A stretch of 64,000 nucleotides of DNA, from assembly GCA_015832175.1 (NCBI GenBank), contig WJXW01000001.1, positions 4,588,001-4,652,000 of the forward strand, given 5' to 3'. The notes beneath the pieces are model-generated. The model ran no database searches and was not told the DNA's origin. It saw only the letters and a list, made by a program, of their open reading frames with translations. How positions within the stretch are numbered: position 1 is the first letter of the stretch; every line of letters starts with the position of its first letter. Positions 1 to 10,854 of the stretch are shown here, piece after piece. Origin of the DNA: Paraphaeosphaeria minitans (lineage: Eukaryota > Ascomycota > Dothideomycetes > Pleosporales > Didymosphaeriaceae). Both the position numbers and the translations under genes were made by a program.

Positions 1-129
1 AAACGATACCAAACTGGCGCCTCCCGCAACACTGTAACTTCCAGGGTCACACATATCTGTCTCGTAATCTTTGCATACACTTACGGTATGTCGTTTTCTG
101 CTCCAAGGCAGCTGCTCCCCTTTCTCATC

Positions 130-2800
130 TTAAAGCTCATCCACCTCTCCAACCACCCCTCCCTTCCCACCCACCTTACAAGCCCTCTCTAACGCCAAAA
201 TTGCAAAATGCCCACCTACAACCGGTCTCGCAAAGAAGTACGGATCCGGAAACCCCCCCTCTCCCTCGGTGTTGTACAGATCCGAGAAAGGTCTATCCGT
301 GACCGTCTCATTGACCCACTTGGCCACCTTTTCCAATATAGATTTACGGACATCGGAGGAGGCGACGGCCGCGGCGTAGAACTCCCAGTCGGATTTTGCG
401 TACAAGTGGCGGCTGTCGAGTGGAAGGCCGTATTTTTGGAGGGAGTAGGAGTACCAGATGGATTGGTTTGTGTAGATTTCGTGGGGGATGAAATCTTTCG
501 CTTTGTTGGAGAGGAGGTCGGGGTTGGGAGAGAGAGACTGCTGGTCAGTATGTGAAGCATCTGCAATGGAGGACATATCTTTGGACGAGGCGTTGTTGGT
601 GATAGAGGGATGAAAGCAGAGCAAAGCATCGGAGTAGAGTGAGTAAAGCGTGGTCCAGCTACCGTACCAGTCGTAGGCTAGCTTTGCATGAGAGCCGTCA
701 ACTGAGATACCGCGCGTGCGCCAGTGATCAAGGTACTCGTCCGATATCTTCCGGTGTTCGTCCGCGTCGCCGGTGCGACCGAGAAGCGAAGCAAGCTCGC
801 TGAAAGCTTTGATACCAATAATACCTTTCAAAGCGAGGTTGGTCTGGAGTGGTAGCCAGCCGGCAAAATCATCGGTGCACACTGTGAATCGCCATTAGTC
901 TAGGGTAATCAGATGAAAGGCCTGGCTTACGCTGGTTTCCGGGTTCTTTGGCGAATTCAACAAGGTAGCCGGTCCACTGTTTCCAGAGTGTGTAGCTCCT
1001 TTCCAGCCATTTCGTCGCCTGCTTGATGCCCCTATCTCCACCACCCCAAGAGCTGTCGATGTAGTCGATGCCTTCGTGGGTGCCAAGGTTCGCCAACGCA
1101 AACCGATGATTTCCTCGATCATCAATTTCGTCTTTGTGGCCAATTGTTGACCATATTGACTGCGCAACCTCGTCCGACTTGTACTTCAACGAGTTCACCA
1201 AGGCCAATCCCATGATGAGCATGTCGCCGCACTCCTCGACGGGCATATACTCATCCCGCCCGTCGGCATGCCCAGTCAAGTTCGGGAAGTGCGACCCAAG
1301 GTCGTGCATCGAGTACTTGTTCGGATATAGATTCTTCAATTGATGTTCCAACAACGGCTCGAGCAGGTAAGCAGCCCACCTCGGGTTCGTGTACAGGAAG
1401 AACGGGAACGCTGGAAAGATGACGTCGACAGTCTGAGAGTTTCCATTTGAAGATATTTCCTTCAGGAAGAGCAACGGGTCGTCGGGCGTACCAGAGAAGC
1501 TCGTCGCACCTAGAGTTTGGCGAGCCGACAGGGCGACTATGTCGACATACTCCGAGCCGGAGGCATATGCGTCAATGCGAAGCTGTTCAGAGTAGTTGGT
1601 AGCCAAGGTCTGTGCCTTAGAGAAGTCGAGGTAATGGAAGCTCAAGAGATCCTCTTCAGACTGAAAATAGGACTTCCATAGCGGTAACATGCGTGTGAGG
1701 CCGCGTGCGGAAGCGAATTGAGTTACCTCATCTTGGACATGAGATATGGTAAACATAATGCTGTCACTTCCTATCCCGTGTGGTTTAGCTAGCTCAAAGG
1801 ACTTGGAGAAAGCGAAGACCGGTTCGTCCTTGTTGATTGCTCTCGGGAAGCCAGGATCGATCTCGTTTTGCAGCGTTCCGGTCCTTGCAAACCGCTGTCG
1901 AAGCTTCTCCGAAGGGCCGCTCTCGTGCCGCACATCCTCAGGCGCCGTAAAGTGCAATTGCCCCCATTCCGCTTGGTCTTTCTCCTCGGCGAAAATGACT
2001 TGTTCTTTTCGCTGAACTGTCCATGTCTTCAGTCCTTCAAGGGAACCAGCCGCTTTCTGTTGCGACAGTGCCCACTCAATCTGGCTGTCCGGAAATCCGC
2101 TAACCCACTGTCCATTGACGTCTATGTATATGTTTACATCGAAGCTTCCCTCCACATACACCATAACGTATGCCGCCGGAAGTGCCTGCCTCAGAGTCGA
2201 CGTGGGCGTAACAGGAGAGAGGAACGAAAGCGTGATATTAAGGTCTCCGGCATCCGGTATCCCATCCGGAGCGGGCAGCACATACGTGAGGTTAGTCGTA
2301 GAGGCATCGTATTGTGCGCCTCTGTACGTAGGGTACGAAATACTATATCTGTCGGCATTCCGTCAGCATTGGGGCTCAGTTGATACGAAAGTAGACATAC
2401 CCCTTCTCGCGCGCATTATAATCCCGTTCGTTCGAGTTCAGAGAGTCCTGTGGTCGGCCAAGCAGCGGGAACACTTCGTGCGTGTCCGGGAGGTGTGCGA
2501 GAACACTGAAGCCGAGCTATGTGTATCTCATCAGTACGTGTAGGTATAGCAAATGAATAAATGGAGGAGCTGTCACCCATCCTCAATACATTTTCAGCTC
2601 AGAACGAACCGTACCTCGGTACCGTGCCAAAACATAGGCCATTTCTTCCATGGCTCCTCTCTTGCATTGCCCAGCCACGTGCTCAGATACGGATTGCGCA
2701 CGATCAACGGCAGTACTGGCGGCGTGAGGGAGGACGATGTTGCCACTGTTGCGGCGCTTGCCAGCAGCGCGGCGGGAAGGGTGAGGTACATGGCGTGCAC
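130..2800 (-). CDS. gtaA: Secreted glutaminase A-like protein (GtaA family)
   Basis: Rebuilt from four exons: 2615-2800, 2401-2516, 931-2348 and 130-881, giving 823 aa. Introns are 98, 52 and 49 nt with GT and AG ends, and reading frame is kept through each. The N-terminus has a hydrophobic leader (LPAALLASAATVA) typical of secretion, then a segment with VRNPYLSTWL as in fungal GtaA proteins. Further motifs are FLSPV, the long DUF4965-type middle, and after the last splice NQLCTDDFAGWL, with FARPVVGGHFAILAL near the end (DUF1793-type). The family, established in Aspergillus, hydrolyses L-glutamine to glutamate outside the cell; activity of this copy is inferred. At 823 aa it is longer than the roughly 690 aa A. 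oryzae enzyme. The start could also be the Met three codons later (2789-2791). Confidence 0.88.
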
Positions 2801-2996
2801 AAGAAACGTACTTGTGAAAGAGTGTAGAACGACGAGAAGATTGCAATAACATATACACGCCCGCCAATGGCAAGTTCACGTGAGCTACGACGAGGAGTTT
2901 GAGCTACGAAGAGGAGTTATGTTGCGGCATGACGCGCGTAGCTAGGTAGACCTGTGAGACGATGTGGGGATCTGCTGTGGAGCCCCGGACGCTGCT

Positions 2997-3024
2997 GGTA
3001 CCTAGACTAACTAGTCTAGGTACC
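2997..3024. repeat. Perfect 12-bp inverted repeat
   Basis: GGTACCTAGACT is followed by the 4-nt spacer AACT and then its exact reverse complement AGTCTAGGTACC. The structure could form a hairpin or a protein-binding site. TACCTAG-type words recur elsewhere in the window, for example near 20,660 and 21,530, so this may belong to a dispersed low-complexity family. Confidence 0.9.
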
Positions 3025-3073
3025 TGCGGGGTGGCGCTGCGTGCCTTGCAGATAACCTCCAACCCTAGCATTT

Positions 3074-3155
3074 CATCCGTCAACACCACCCTCATCCGTC
3101 AACACCACCCTCATCCGTCAACACCACCCTCATCCGTCAACACCATCCTAATCCG
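3074..3155. repeat. 19-bp tandem repeat, about 4.3 copies
   Basis: The unit CATCCGTCAACACCACCCT is repeated at 3074, 3093, 3112 and 3131, the last copy with one substitution, followed by a partial unit. It lies in the gap between two minus-strand genes and has no coding role that I can see. Confidence 0.92.
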
Positions 3156-3254
3156 TTCCGCCATCGGAATAAACAACGAGGACCATGACTACGTCAGATT
3201 TCCCAGCCGACCTCCAACCACGACCTCACTCGCAGTCACCTTCCCAATCGTCTT

Positions 3255-4704
3255 CTAACGAACGCCTCGTGAGTCGCTTCTCGATGCAGTCCTACTGCCA
3301 TCATCGCTCGACGGTGTAGCACGACGCCGCCACGCGCCCGCCACCGCATTCAACCATCCCGTGGGCGTCAGTCGACTCTTAGTACTGTGCCCAAACGTAG
3401 GCGTAGAAATGGTCTGCCTTAGTGACTGTACCGGACTGGGCGTCTTTCTCTCCCACTCGTCGATTGGATAGACGGGATGAGGCTGGTAGCTCGTGTCTGA
3501 AGCTGGATCGCGCTTTTGAGGCAGGGTTTGCAAAGCTCGCGGCGATGGTTGTGGTGGATCGAAGATGCAGGCAGGTGGGACTGAGAGACGGTAGTCTGAG
3601 GGCCTCCGACCGAGTCCCACAGGGGACGTTGCTGTCTCATGCTCACCGTGGTCTTTGCTGGATCCACCGCCGCGGATTCTTAGATTTTCTGTTGACATGT
3701 GCGTCTTGTGTGGGCTTCTAGGGGGGTCATCCGCCCCGTCTTGCCTCGCTTGCATGTCCACAACGTAGCCGTCTTCTGCTTCGCCACCCTGTTTGTCATT
3801 TGTACTGCACGGCTCGATGACTGACAGCTCGTTTGACTCGCCGTCCTCGACGACATCGTCTTCTGACAGTCCCATCTCGCGGATCTGCTCCCTCGTGCGG
3901 TAGTAGTAGCGAAACGTCGCGTATGGCTTATCGACCGGATCGACCAACGCGAACTTGTAGAAACGCTTCGGGTGCCCCGAGCCCGCAAGTCCAGCGTTGA
4001 CCAGACTGCCCTTGTCAGTATCACATTTCACCTAGAACCCAGCAAGCAGACTCACCTCACCCCGCTCTCACCATTTCCACGCTCCGTCGCCTCATGCTCC
4101 TGTACCTCCCTCTCCACCCTCTTCCTCCCCAGCGCCCGGTGCACCCTCACCTCCAAACACCTCCCCTCATCAAAGCATCCCTCCACCCCACTCCCATCCC
4201 CATCCCCCTTCGCAAAACACAAAACCCTCTTCTCTATCCTCTTCCTCCCTTCGCCATCCTCCACCTCAAACAGCGCAAAAACGGTCTTCCCTTTCCACCC
4301 CTCCTTCCTCCCCGTGCCCCAGCTTACCACATGCTCTCCATCGACGAACAGCTTGAACAGGAAGTGTTGGTCTGCGGGAATGGGCGGGAGTACTGCGTAC
4401 GAGAGCCAGAATTGAGAAGCGGGGAAGGCGCGGATGTACACGGTGCAGGTGGAGGTTGCGGCGTCGTCGAACGGCGGGGGAGACGCGGGTATGGGGATGT
4501 TTCGGGAAGCGTAGAAAGAGCGCGGACGCGGGATGTACCTATACTCGCAGGTACGAAGTCAGCCGAGTGACACGAGCGGATTTTATGTACAAGTTGTTCA
4601 TGTCTGAGACATGGCGACCTTGTACCGGGAGCATCGTACTCGGGAAAGGTTTCAATGTCAAATTGGGAGTGAAGTTTGAGGCTGATGCTGCGGTAGACTG
4701 GCAT
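3255..4704 (-). CDS. Conserved fungal protein, DUF7918-like
   Basis: Three-exon model: 4640-4704, 4056-4538 and 3255-4005, 432 aa. The second intron (4006-4055, 50 nt) starts GTGAGT and carries an ACTGAC branch site. The first intron's donor (GTACGA at 4639) is weaker and was chosen because it keeps frame and gives a smooth FDIETFPEYIPRP joint. The middle exon holds CTVYIRAFPASQFWLSY and FKLFVDGEHVVSW, and the last exon has YATFRYYYRTREQIREMGL. These fit my memory of DUF7918, which ends in a FKYRS...L...GI-like motif; that assignment is inference. The C-terminal 200 residues are low-complexity and rich in Ser, Pro and Arg. Function is unknown. The second exon is proline/arginine biased on the opposite strand, which explains long antisense frames. 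Confidence 0.72.
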
Positions 4705-5102
4705 GGTGTGATGATGATTTTGACGTAGAAGAGTATATTGGAGACGAGGACCAGGAGGTCGTGCAGTTTGTGAGGTGCTGAGTGTGGAGTGGAAGGAAGA
4801 CGCGCGCGTGCTCGTTGTGCCTGCCGCGTTTGTCGAGGTTTGCTGCTTCACCTGCTTCACTTCTGTCCGTCGTTGAACGAGCGACGGCTGCAATTGATAG
4901 CTCAACAGCTACACACAGCAAGAACTCAGAAGAATGGGCGTCATGCAATCGAGTATTCATGTTAGCGCAAACGCGGTATCAGCCCGCCTTTCTCACGGTC
5001 TTTGCGTGTGGCACTTCACCGAGAGATAATGTCCAGAAAGCGGATGGCGGCGCCGAAAACGGAAACGGGGTATCTTGAATTCAAACACAGCATTCATGCA
5101 TC
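4705..5102. other. Intergenic, nothing recognised
   Basis: About 400 bp between the start of the DUF7918-like gene and the stop codon of the dynactin gene. It should contain the promoter of the former and the 3' end of the latter. I see no clear motif or extra gene. Confidence 0.5.
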
Positions 5103-6803
5103 TCAACCCTTAATCCTGCCCACGCCCACCACCGTCCAGAACGCCTCCTCCCTCCTCTCCTTCTCGCCCTTGCCACCCCTCGAATCGCCTGGTCCCCTCT
5201 CATCCGCACCAGCATCCGTTTCGTACTCGATCCTCACAAAGATCGCAATCTCCAATACATCCTCGTCTTCCTCCAGCTCATCTGGCACACCAGAGCCGAC
5301 GGCATCTGTGAATCCAGGTACGATTTCCACGGCAACGCTCGTCCAGTTACGGCCGCGGTCCCAGATCTTGCCAGCTTCGATCTGTGGCGCCTGGTCGGTG
5401 ATCGAGCCACGCTTTATGGGTAAAAGGGAGGAAGAGAGGGTGTCGTCCCAGATATCTGTGTTGGCACCGACGTCGAATTGCGGACACAGAATGGTGACGC
5501 GGGACTGGACACGACCCGGCGTAGTACTGGGCGTTGCTAGTGTGACTTTGATAGGGTCGAAGAGCGGGTTGCTGAGATGCAGGAGAAAATGCGACGGCAT
5601 GCCGGGGTTGAGTGCATTGTAATGGAGGGTGTCAGTTGTGCGACTGGCAACAGGGATGGGCGGGGTTGCGTTGAGGGCGCGGATGCTGAGGCGAGGGATG
5701 TGGTTGAGTGCTAGTAGCTTGATCTTGTAACGGGTCGAAGTTATCTTTGATTCGGGTTTCGTGAGGATCTGGCGACAGGAACGGCAACGCTTGGAACGTT
5801 TCGTGCAGAGAAGTGTGGCGAGAGGGCGTAGTTCATCTACGAAGCGCACGTTTGGATCGATCTGTGCATGTTTCTGCGCAGGTGAAAGGGTAACACCCCA
5901 GCCTTCCTTTTTGATGCGTTCTATTGCCGCGGCGTCATTGGCAGGGTCGTAGATGGTGAGACCTTCGAGTGAGCTGGCGGCTTCACGCATGGCGCTTGGT
6001 TTGTTGCGCTTGTTCTTCTTGGAGCCGGTCGTGGAATACAGGTTCATGATGCGAGAGTAGGCCGAGGGAGACGAGAAGTTGATGTCATGCGAGGAGAAGG
6101 GATTCGATGGCGTCTGAGCGTCGACCTGGGATTTGTAAAAGGCCGTGAGGTTCGAAAATAGGTCGTCGTGGCTGGGCGGTCCCTCTTCTCGGTCTGGGTC
6201 GGTGTTGGTGGATTCAATCGACGGCGACAGTAGGTCTCTACTCTTTCTACCCTCAATCTCCTTTCTACGCTCTCGCTCTTTTTCGCGCTCCTTGTTAGTC
6301 GGGATGTGCTTGCCCCCGTTTCCAATCCTCGCCAGCTGGGCTGCAATGCCCTGGCCCTTGTCAAACTCAATGCCGATGTCGAGGGTGCTCCAGCGGCAGT
6401 ACTGACACTCCAAGATGAACGGAGGGGCAACATCGCCCGCCATGTCGAGCGAGAAGGTCTGCATGGGCGACGTGCATAGCGGGCAGCTAAAGCAACTCCT
6501 CGTGCACCTGTTGCCGTCGCTCTTGACTACGGAGCTGGGCACCTCGAAGAGGCAGCTCGGACAGTACCAATTGAGTGTTTCCTCGATGATGCAGCGAGGG
6601 CACCGGATCTGCTGACAGTCTTCGCAATAAAGCAGATGCTCGAGCGGGTATAGCGAGTAGTTTGCGCGCGGGCTGCGGGGGTCGAAGGTGCGTTCGTCCT
6701 CGTCGGCTTCCTGCAGCAGCTGCGAGGCGCGCTTCGTGGAGCTTGTGTTGTTGCTGTCATAGCAATCACAGGCATAGTACGTGTAAGGAAAGGCTTGCGC
6801 CAT
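5103..6803 (-). CDS. Dynactin subunit 4 (p62)
   Basis: A single-exon frame of 566 aa from the ATG at 6801-6803. The open frame continues 50 codons upstream, but those are not headed by an ATG and lack family features. The N-terminal 110 residues carry the p62 zinc-binding cysteine pattern: CDC (12-14), CEDCQQIRCPRC (60-71), CPSC (81-84) and CTRSCFSCPLC (100-110). A further cluster, CTKRSKRCRSC, lies in the middle. In other fungi p62 (Neurospora ro-2) sits in the pointed-end complex of dynactin, which activates dynein for movement along microtubules. The central region is a charged linker (KEREKERERRKE). Identification rests on the cysteine pattern and overall sequence; I am confident of the family. 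Confidence 0.9.
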   Translation of the reverse strand: MAQAFPYTYYACDCYDSNNTSSTKRASQLLQEADEDERTFDPRSPRANYSLYPLEHLLYCEDCQQIRCPRCIIEETLNWYCPSCLFEVPSSVVKSDGNRCTRSCFSCPLCTSPMQTFSLDMAGDVAPPFILECQYCRWSTLDIGIEFDKGQGIAAQLARIGNGGKHIPTNKEREKERERRKEIEGRKSRDLLSPSIESTNTDPDREEGPPSHDDLFSNLTAFYKSQVDAQTPSNPFSSHDINFSSPSAYSRIMNLYSTTGSKKNKRNKPSAMREAASSLEGLTIYDPANDAAAIERIKKEGWGVTLSPAQKHAQIDPNVRFVDELRPLATLLCTKRSKRCRSCRQILTKPESKITSTRYKIKLLALNHIPRLSIRALNATPPIPVASRTTDTLHYNALNPGMPSHFLLHLSNPLFDPIKVTLATPSTTPGRVQSRVTILCPQFDVGANTDIWDDTLSSSLLPIKRGSITDQAPQIEAGKIWDRGRNWTSVAVEIVPGFTDAVGSGVPDELEEDEDVLEIAIFVRIEYETDAGADERGPGDSRGGKGEKERREEAFWTVVGVGRIKG

Positions 6804-7052
6804 TTTTGGCTGTGCAGGGCCCAAGGGCAATCGTGTACGTATGATTGTATCGCTGTGGTAGTCTAGCTTGTAGTTTAGGTAGCCCTGAGCTTGAATGATT
6901 CTGGGGCCGCGGCCCACGTCGGCGTTTCGTGCCACCAAACGCCGACCTAACAAATCTTGACATCAACTCTCGCCCTCTATCCTCTAGACTGTTGCATGTG
7001 GCCGTTGCGTATCAGACCAAATGCACATATCAATGCTTGGGAAGAGGTCATC

Positions 7053-8153
7053 ATGAACACACTGTCCGTCCGCGCCTTCATCCCGCCTCTGACGCGACGA
7101 GCAAGCCCGCTCCGCGCAACACGATGCTACGCCATGCAAGCTCCGGGAGCTCCCATCGTCGACATCTTCAGCCAGCAGCACAAGTGGATGCAGAAAGAAC
7201 GTGCCGCAAGAGATGTCGAAACGAGTCGTAGCGTGGACTATCTCCGTGACGAGGTGGCCTCCCGACTGTGCGAGAGGTTAATGGTGTGTGCGAACCCTCA
7301 CAACGAAGTTTACGTCTAAGTGGTTTAGGACATCAATCGCCCCTTCCCGAACGTGCTCGATCTGGGCGCGAATGCCTGCAACATCGCTCGCCAGCTCACC
7401 CTTCCGTCCGAAGACTCTCCTGATAAGGGACCACGCGGAAGCCGCATAGGCAAGCTCACTGCCGCTGAGTCCTCCGAAGCCCTCCTCTTCCGAGACGCAG
7501 ACCTGCCTTTTAATAAGGACATCGACATCGAGCGCCAGGTCCTGCCTGCCTCTGAACTGCTGCCTTTTGAACCAAACACGTTCGACGCTGTCTTGAGCAG
7601 CCTCAGCATGCACTGGATCAATGATCTGCCATCCGTTCTGGCGCAGGTGAACAGCACCCTGAAGCCAGACAGCCCCTTCATAGGCGTCATGATGGGTGGG
7701 GACAGCCTGTATGAGCTGCGTACATCGCTACAGCTTGCTGAGCAGGAAAGAAGAGGTGGAGTTGCAACACACACGTCGCCCCTGGCTGATGTCCGCGACG
7801 TTGGTGGACTACTGCAGAAAGCAGGCTTCAACCTCCTTACCGTAGACGTCGACGACATCGTGGTAGATTTCCCCGATGTCTTCGCACTGATGAAGGACTT
7901 GCAGGCCATGGGTGAATCGAATGCTGTCATCTCGCGAGAGAAGGGTCCCATACAAAGAGATGCGTTGCTAGCCGCTGAGGGAATCTACAGGGCTCTTCAT
8001 GGAAACGAAGATGGGAGCTTACCAGCGACCTTCCGGTTGATCTACATGATCGGCTGGAAATCCAGCCCCACTCAGGCGAAGCCCTTGGAGCGTGGCACCG
8101 GCATGTTCAGCATCAAGGACTACCTCGAGAAGAATGGCGGCGAGAAGAAATAG
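7053..8153 (+). CDS. Complex I assembly factor, NDUFAF5-like methyltransferase
   Basis: Two exons, 7053-7283 and 7329-8153, join in phase 0 over a 45-nt GT-AG intron and give 351 aa, close to the human NDUFAF5 length. The N-terminus is rich in Arg, Ser and Ala, as expected for a mitochondrial presequence. It is followed by IVDIFSQQHKWMQKERAA, the usual start of the mature family. The SAM-binding motif is VLDLGANACNIARQL (about residues 86-100) and the family signature FDAVLSSLSMHWINDLP follows. Family members act in the mitochondrial matrix on the complex I subunit NDUFS7; in animals the reaction is arginine hydroxylation. The gene faces away from the dynactin gene with about 250 bp between starts, so the two may share a promoter region. 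Confidence 0.9.
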
Positions 8154-8841
8154 ACAATACTTGTACTGTTTCTTCAAACGGGTGCAACGAGAGGGTGTCT
8201 GTCCAGATCAAACTTGTCGAAGCAAGCCAGGAGGCAGCCCAGCCTCCATGTATTTATCCCAAAGGGTTAAAAAGATGTAAATGTATGTCACGCCATCACT
8301 CGATTACGTCCGAAAGAATGATCTGTTCAAAATGCGCGTTTCGTCGCAAGCATAACCTTCCACAGCTCTTCCGCATCAAGCCCGGTGGAAGCAAAGATAC
8401 TAACACGCATATCCAGTCTTGTTTGCGTATGTGTTGCGTCACGTCTGAGGTTTTGATTCACCGGAATCATGATACGTCATAAGTCCAGAAGTAACGCTTC
8501 AGGATCTCAGCATCATCTATCCATTTGTATAACAAAGTCGTTGTCGCGAGCCCATGGACTTTCGTCCGACACGTGATGGAATGTCGATACGCCCGCATCC
8601 ATTTCGGGACGCTCTTGCGACCCCCCGCTTTTTGTGTGATCCGCCCTAAAACTCACCCGTATATGACATTCTGCAGCTATACCGCATCGCGTAATATCCT
8701 GCTACGGCGTACAAACATCCAGTTCTCTATTTACAGTATATATTCACACAGGCCCGGAGTGCAAAACAAAGCATGAATCTCAACTACACATCATACTTTC
8801 TTCGTGCTACCCGCTCGTTTGTACCGCTAGGCAGTTGAGCC
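8154..8841. promoter_or_regulatory. Upstream region of the short-chain dehydrogenase
   Basis: This 688-bp gap lies between two plus-strand genes. A TATATAT stretch near 8739-8746, about 100 bp before the next start codon, is a plausible TATA element. No exon is supported. Confidence 0.35.
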
Positions 8842-9973
8842 ATGGCCTTCTTCCTGACCCTCCTCCGCTCCCAACTCTTCGCCAAGCTCCCCTACCCAAC
8901 GACAAGCTTCGAAGGCCAGACAGTCATCATCACAGGCTCCAACACCGGTCTCGGTCTCGAAGCCGCGCGCCACATCGTCGGCCTCGGTGCCTCGCGGTGC
9001 ATCCTCGCCGTCCGAACCCCCTCCAAAGGTGAAGCCGCCGCCGCTTCCATCCTCTCCACCACCCGTACCACCACCAATGCCATCGAGGTCTGGCCCCTCG
9101 ACCTCTCCTCCTACGACTCCATCAAGTCGTTCGGCACGCGCCTGCAGACGCTGGACCGGCTCGATGCGGTGATCCAGAATGCGGGCGTGCTGACGAGTCA
9201 CTGGAAGGTAGAGCCAGGGCTGGGGCTGGAATTGCACGTTGGCATTAACGCTGTAGCTGCCGTGCTGGTGGGATTGCTTGCGTTGCCGAAGCTGCAAGAG
9301 ACGGCGCGGAAGACGGGGACGCGGACGAGGCTGGAGTTTGTGGGGTCGGATTTGCATTTCATCGCTGCAGTCAGCGAAGCGGAGAGGGAAGGGGCGTTGT
9401 TGTTGGATGTGCTTGGTGATGAAAAGATTGCGAACATGGGGGACAGGTAAGCGGAGATCTTCCCGTCTCTGACCACGAGCTTTTTCAGATCAGTCTTACC
9501 TACGGGTAGATATCCCACCTCGAAGCTGTTGCTGCACTTCGCGGTCCAAGAACTCGCTGCTCGATGCCCGCTGGGTGCGGGTGCGGATGTCATCATCACT
9601 GACGTTACGCCCGGCGCCTGCGAGAGCAACCTCTTCCGGGACGAGCAAGGCGCGCTTCAAGCATTCATACAGTCAATTCTGATGAAGTTGATCGCGCGAA
9701 CGACGGAGGTGGGCAGTCGGGCATTGGTGCATGGCGTGGATCCTCACCTTGGGCCTGAAGCGCATGGGCGGTTTCTGATGGATTGCAAGGTTGTCGAGTA
9801 AGCCTTTACTAGACTCAGGTTAAGCTGCGCTATCCTGTGCTAATGTGATTCTCAGGGATTGGGATACTGTGACGAGTAAAAGGGGCCAGGAGTTGCGCAA
9901 ACGATGGATCAGCGAATTGTTCCCAAGACTGGAGAGTATTTCCCCGGGGGTGACTAGTATTTTGAAAACCTAA
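8842..9973 (+). CDS. Short-chain dehydrogenase/reductase
   Basis: Exons 8842-9446, 9510-9797 and 9856-9973 splice through two GT-AG introns (63 and 58 nt) into 336 aa. The NAD(P)-binding motif TGSNTGLG is at residues 31-38, the NAG motif at 113-115 and the catalytic Tyr-x-x-x-Lys as YPTSK at 203-207. The first intron falls exactly before that Tyr, which supports the splice model. Overall form is that of a classical SDR related to retinol dehydrogenase/WW-domain oxidoreductase-like fungal enzymes; the substrate cannot be told from sequence. A hydrophobic start (AFFLTLL) may anchor it to a membrane. The gene stands alone, with no biosynthetic neighbours. Confidence 0.88.

Positions 9974-10854
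<881 letters not shown>

Larger units (their letters stand above)
2801..3254. other. Intergenic region with palindrome and tandem repeat
   Basis: This stretch lies upstream of the glutaminase-like gene and downstream of the DUF7918-like gene, both on the minus strand. It holds a perfect 12-bp inverted repeat and a 19-bp tandem repeat, described separately. No coding exon is supported. Confidence 0.6.
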
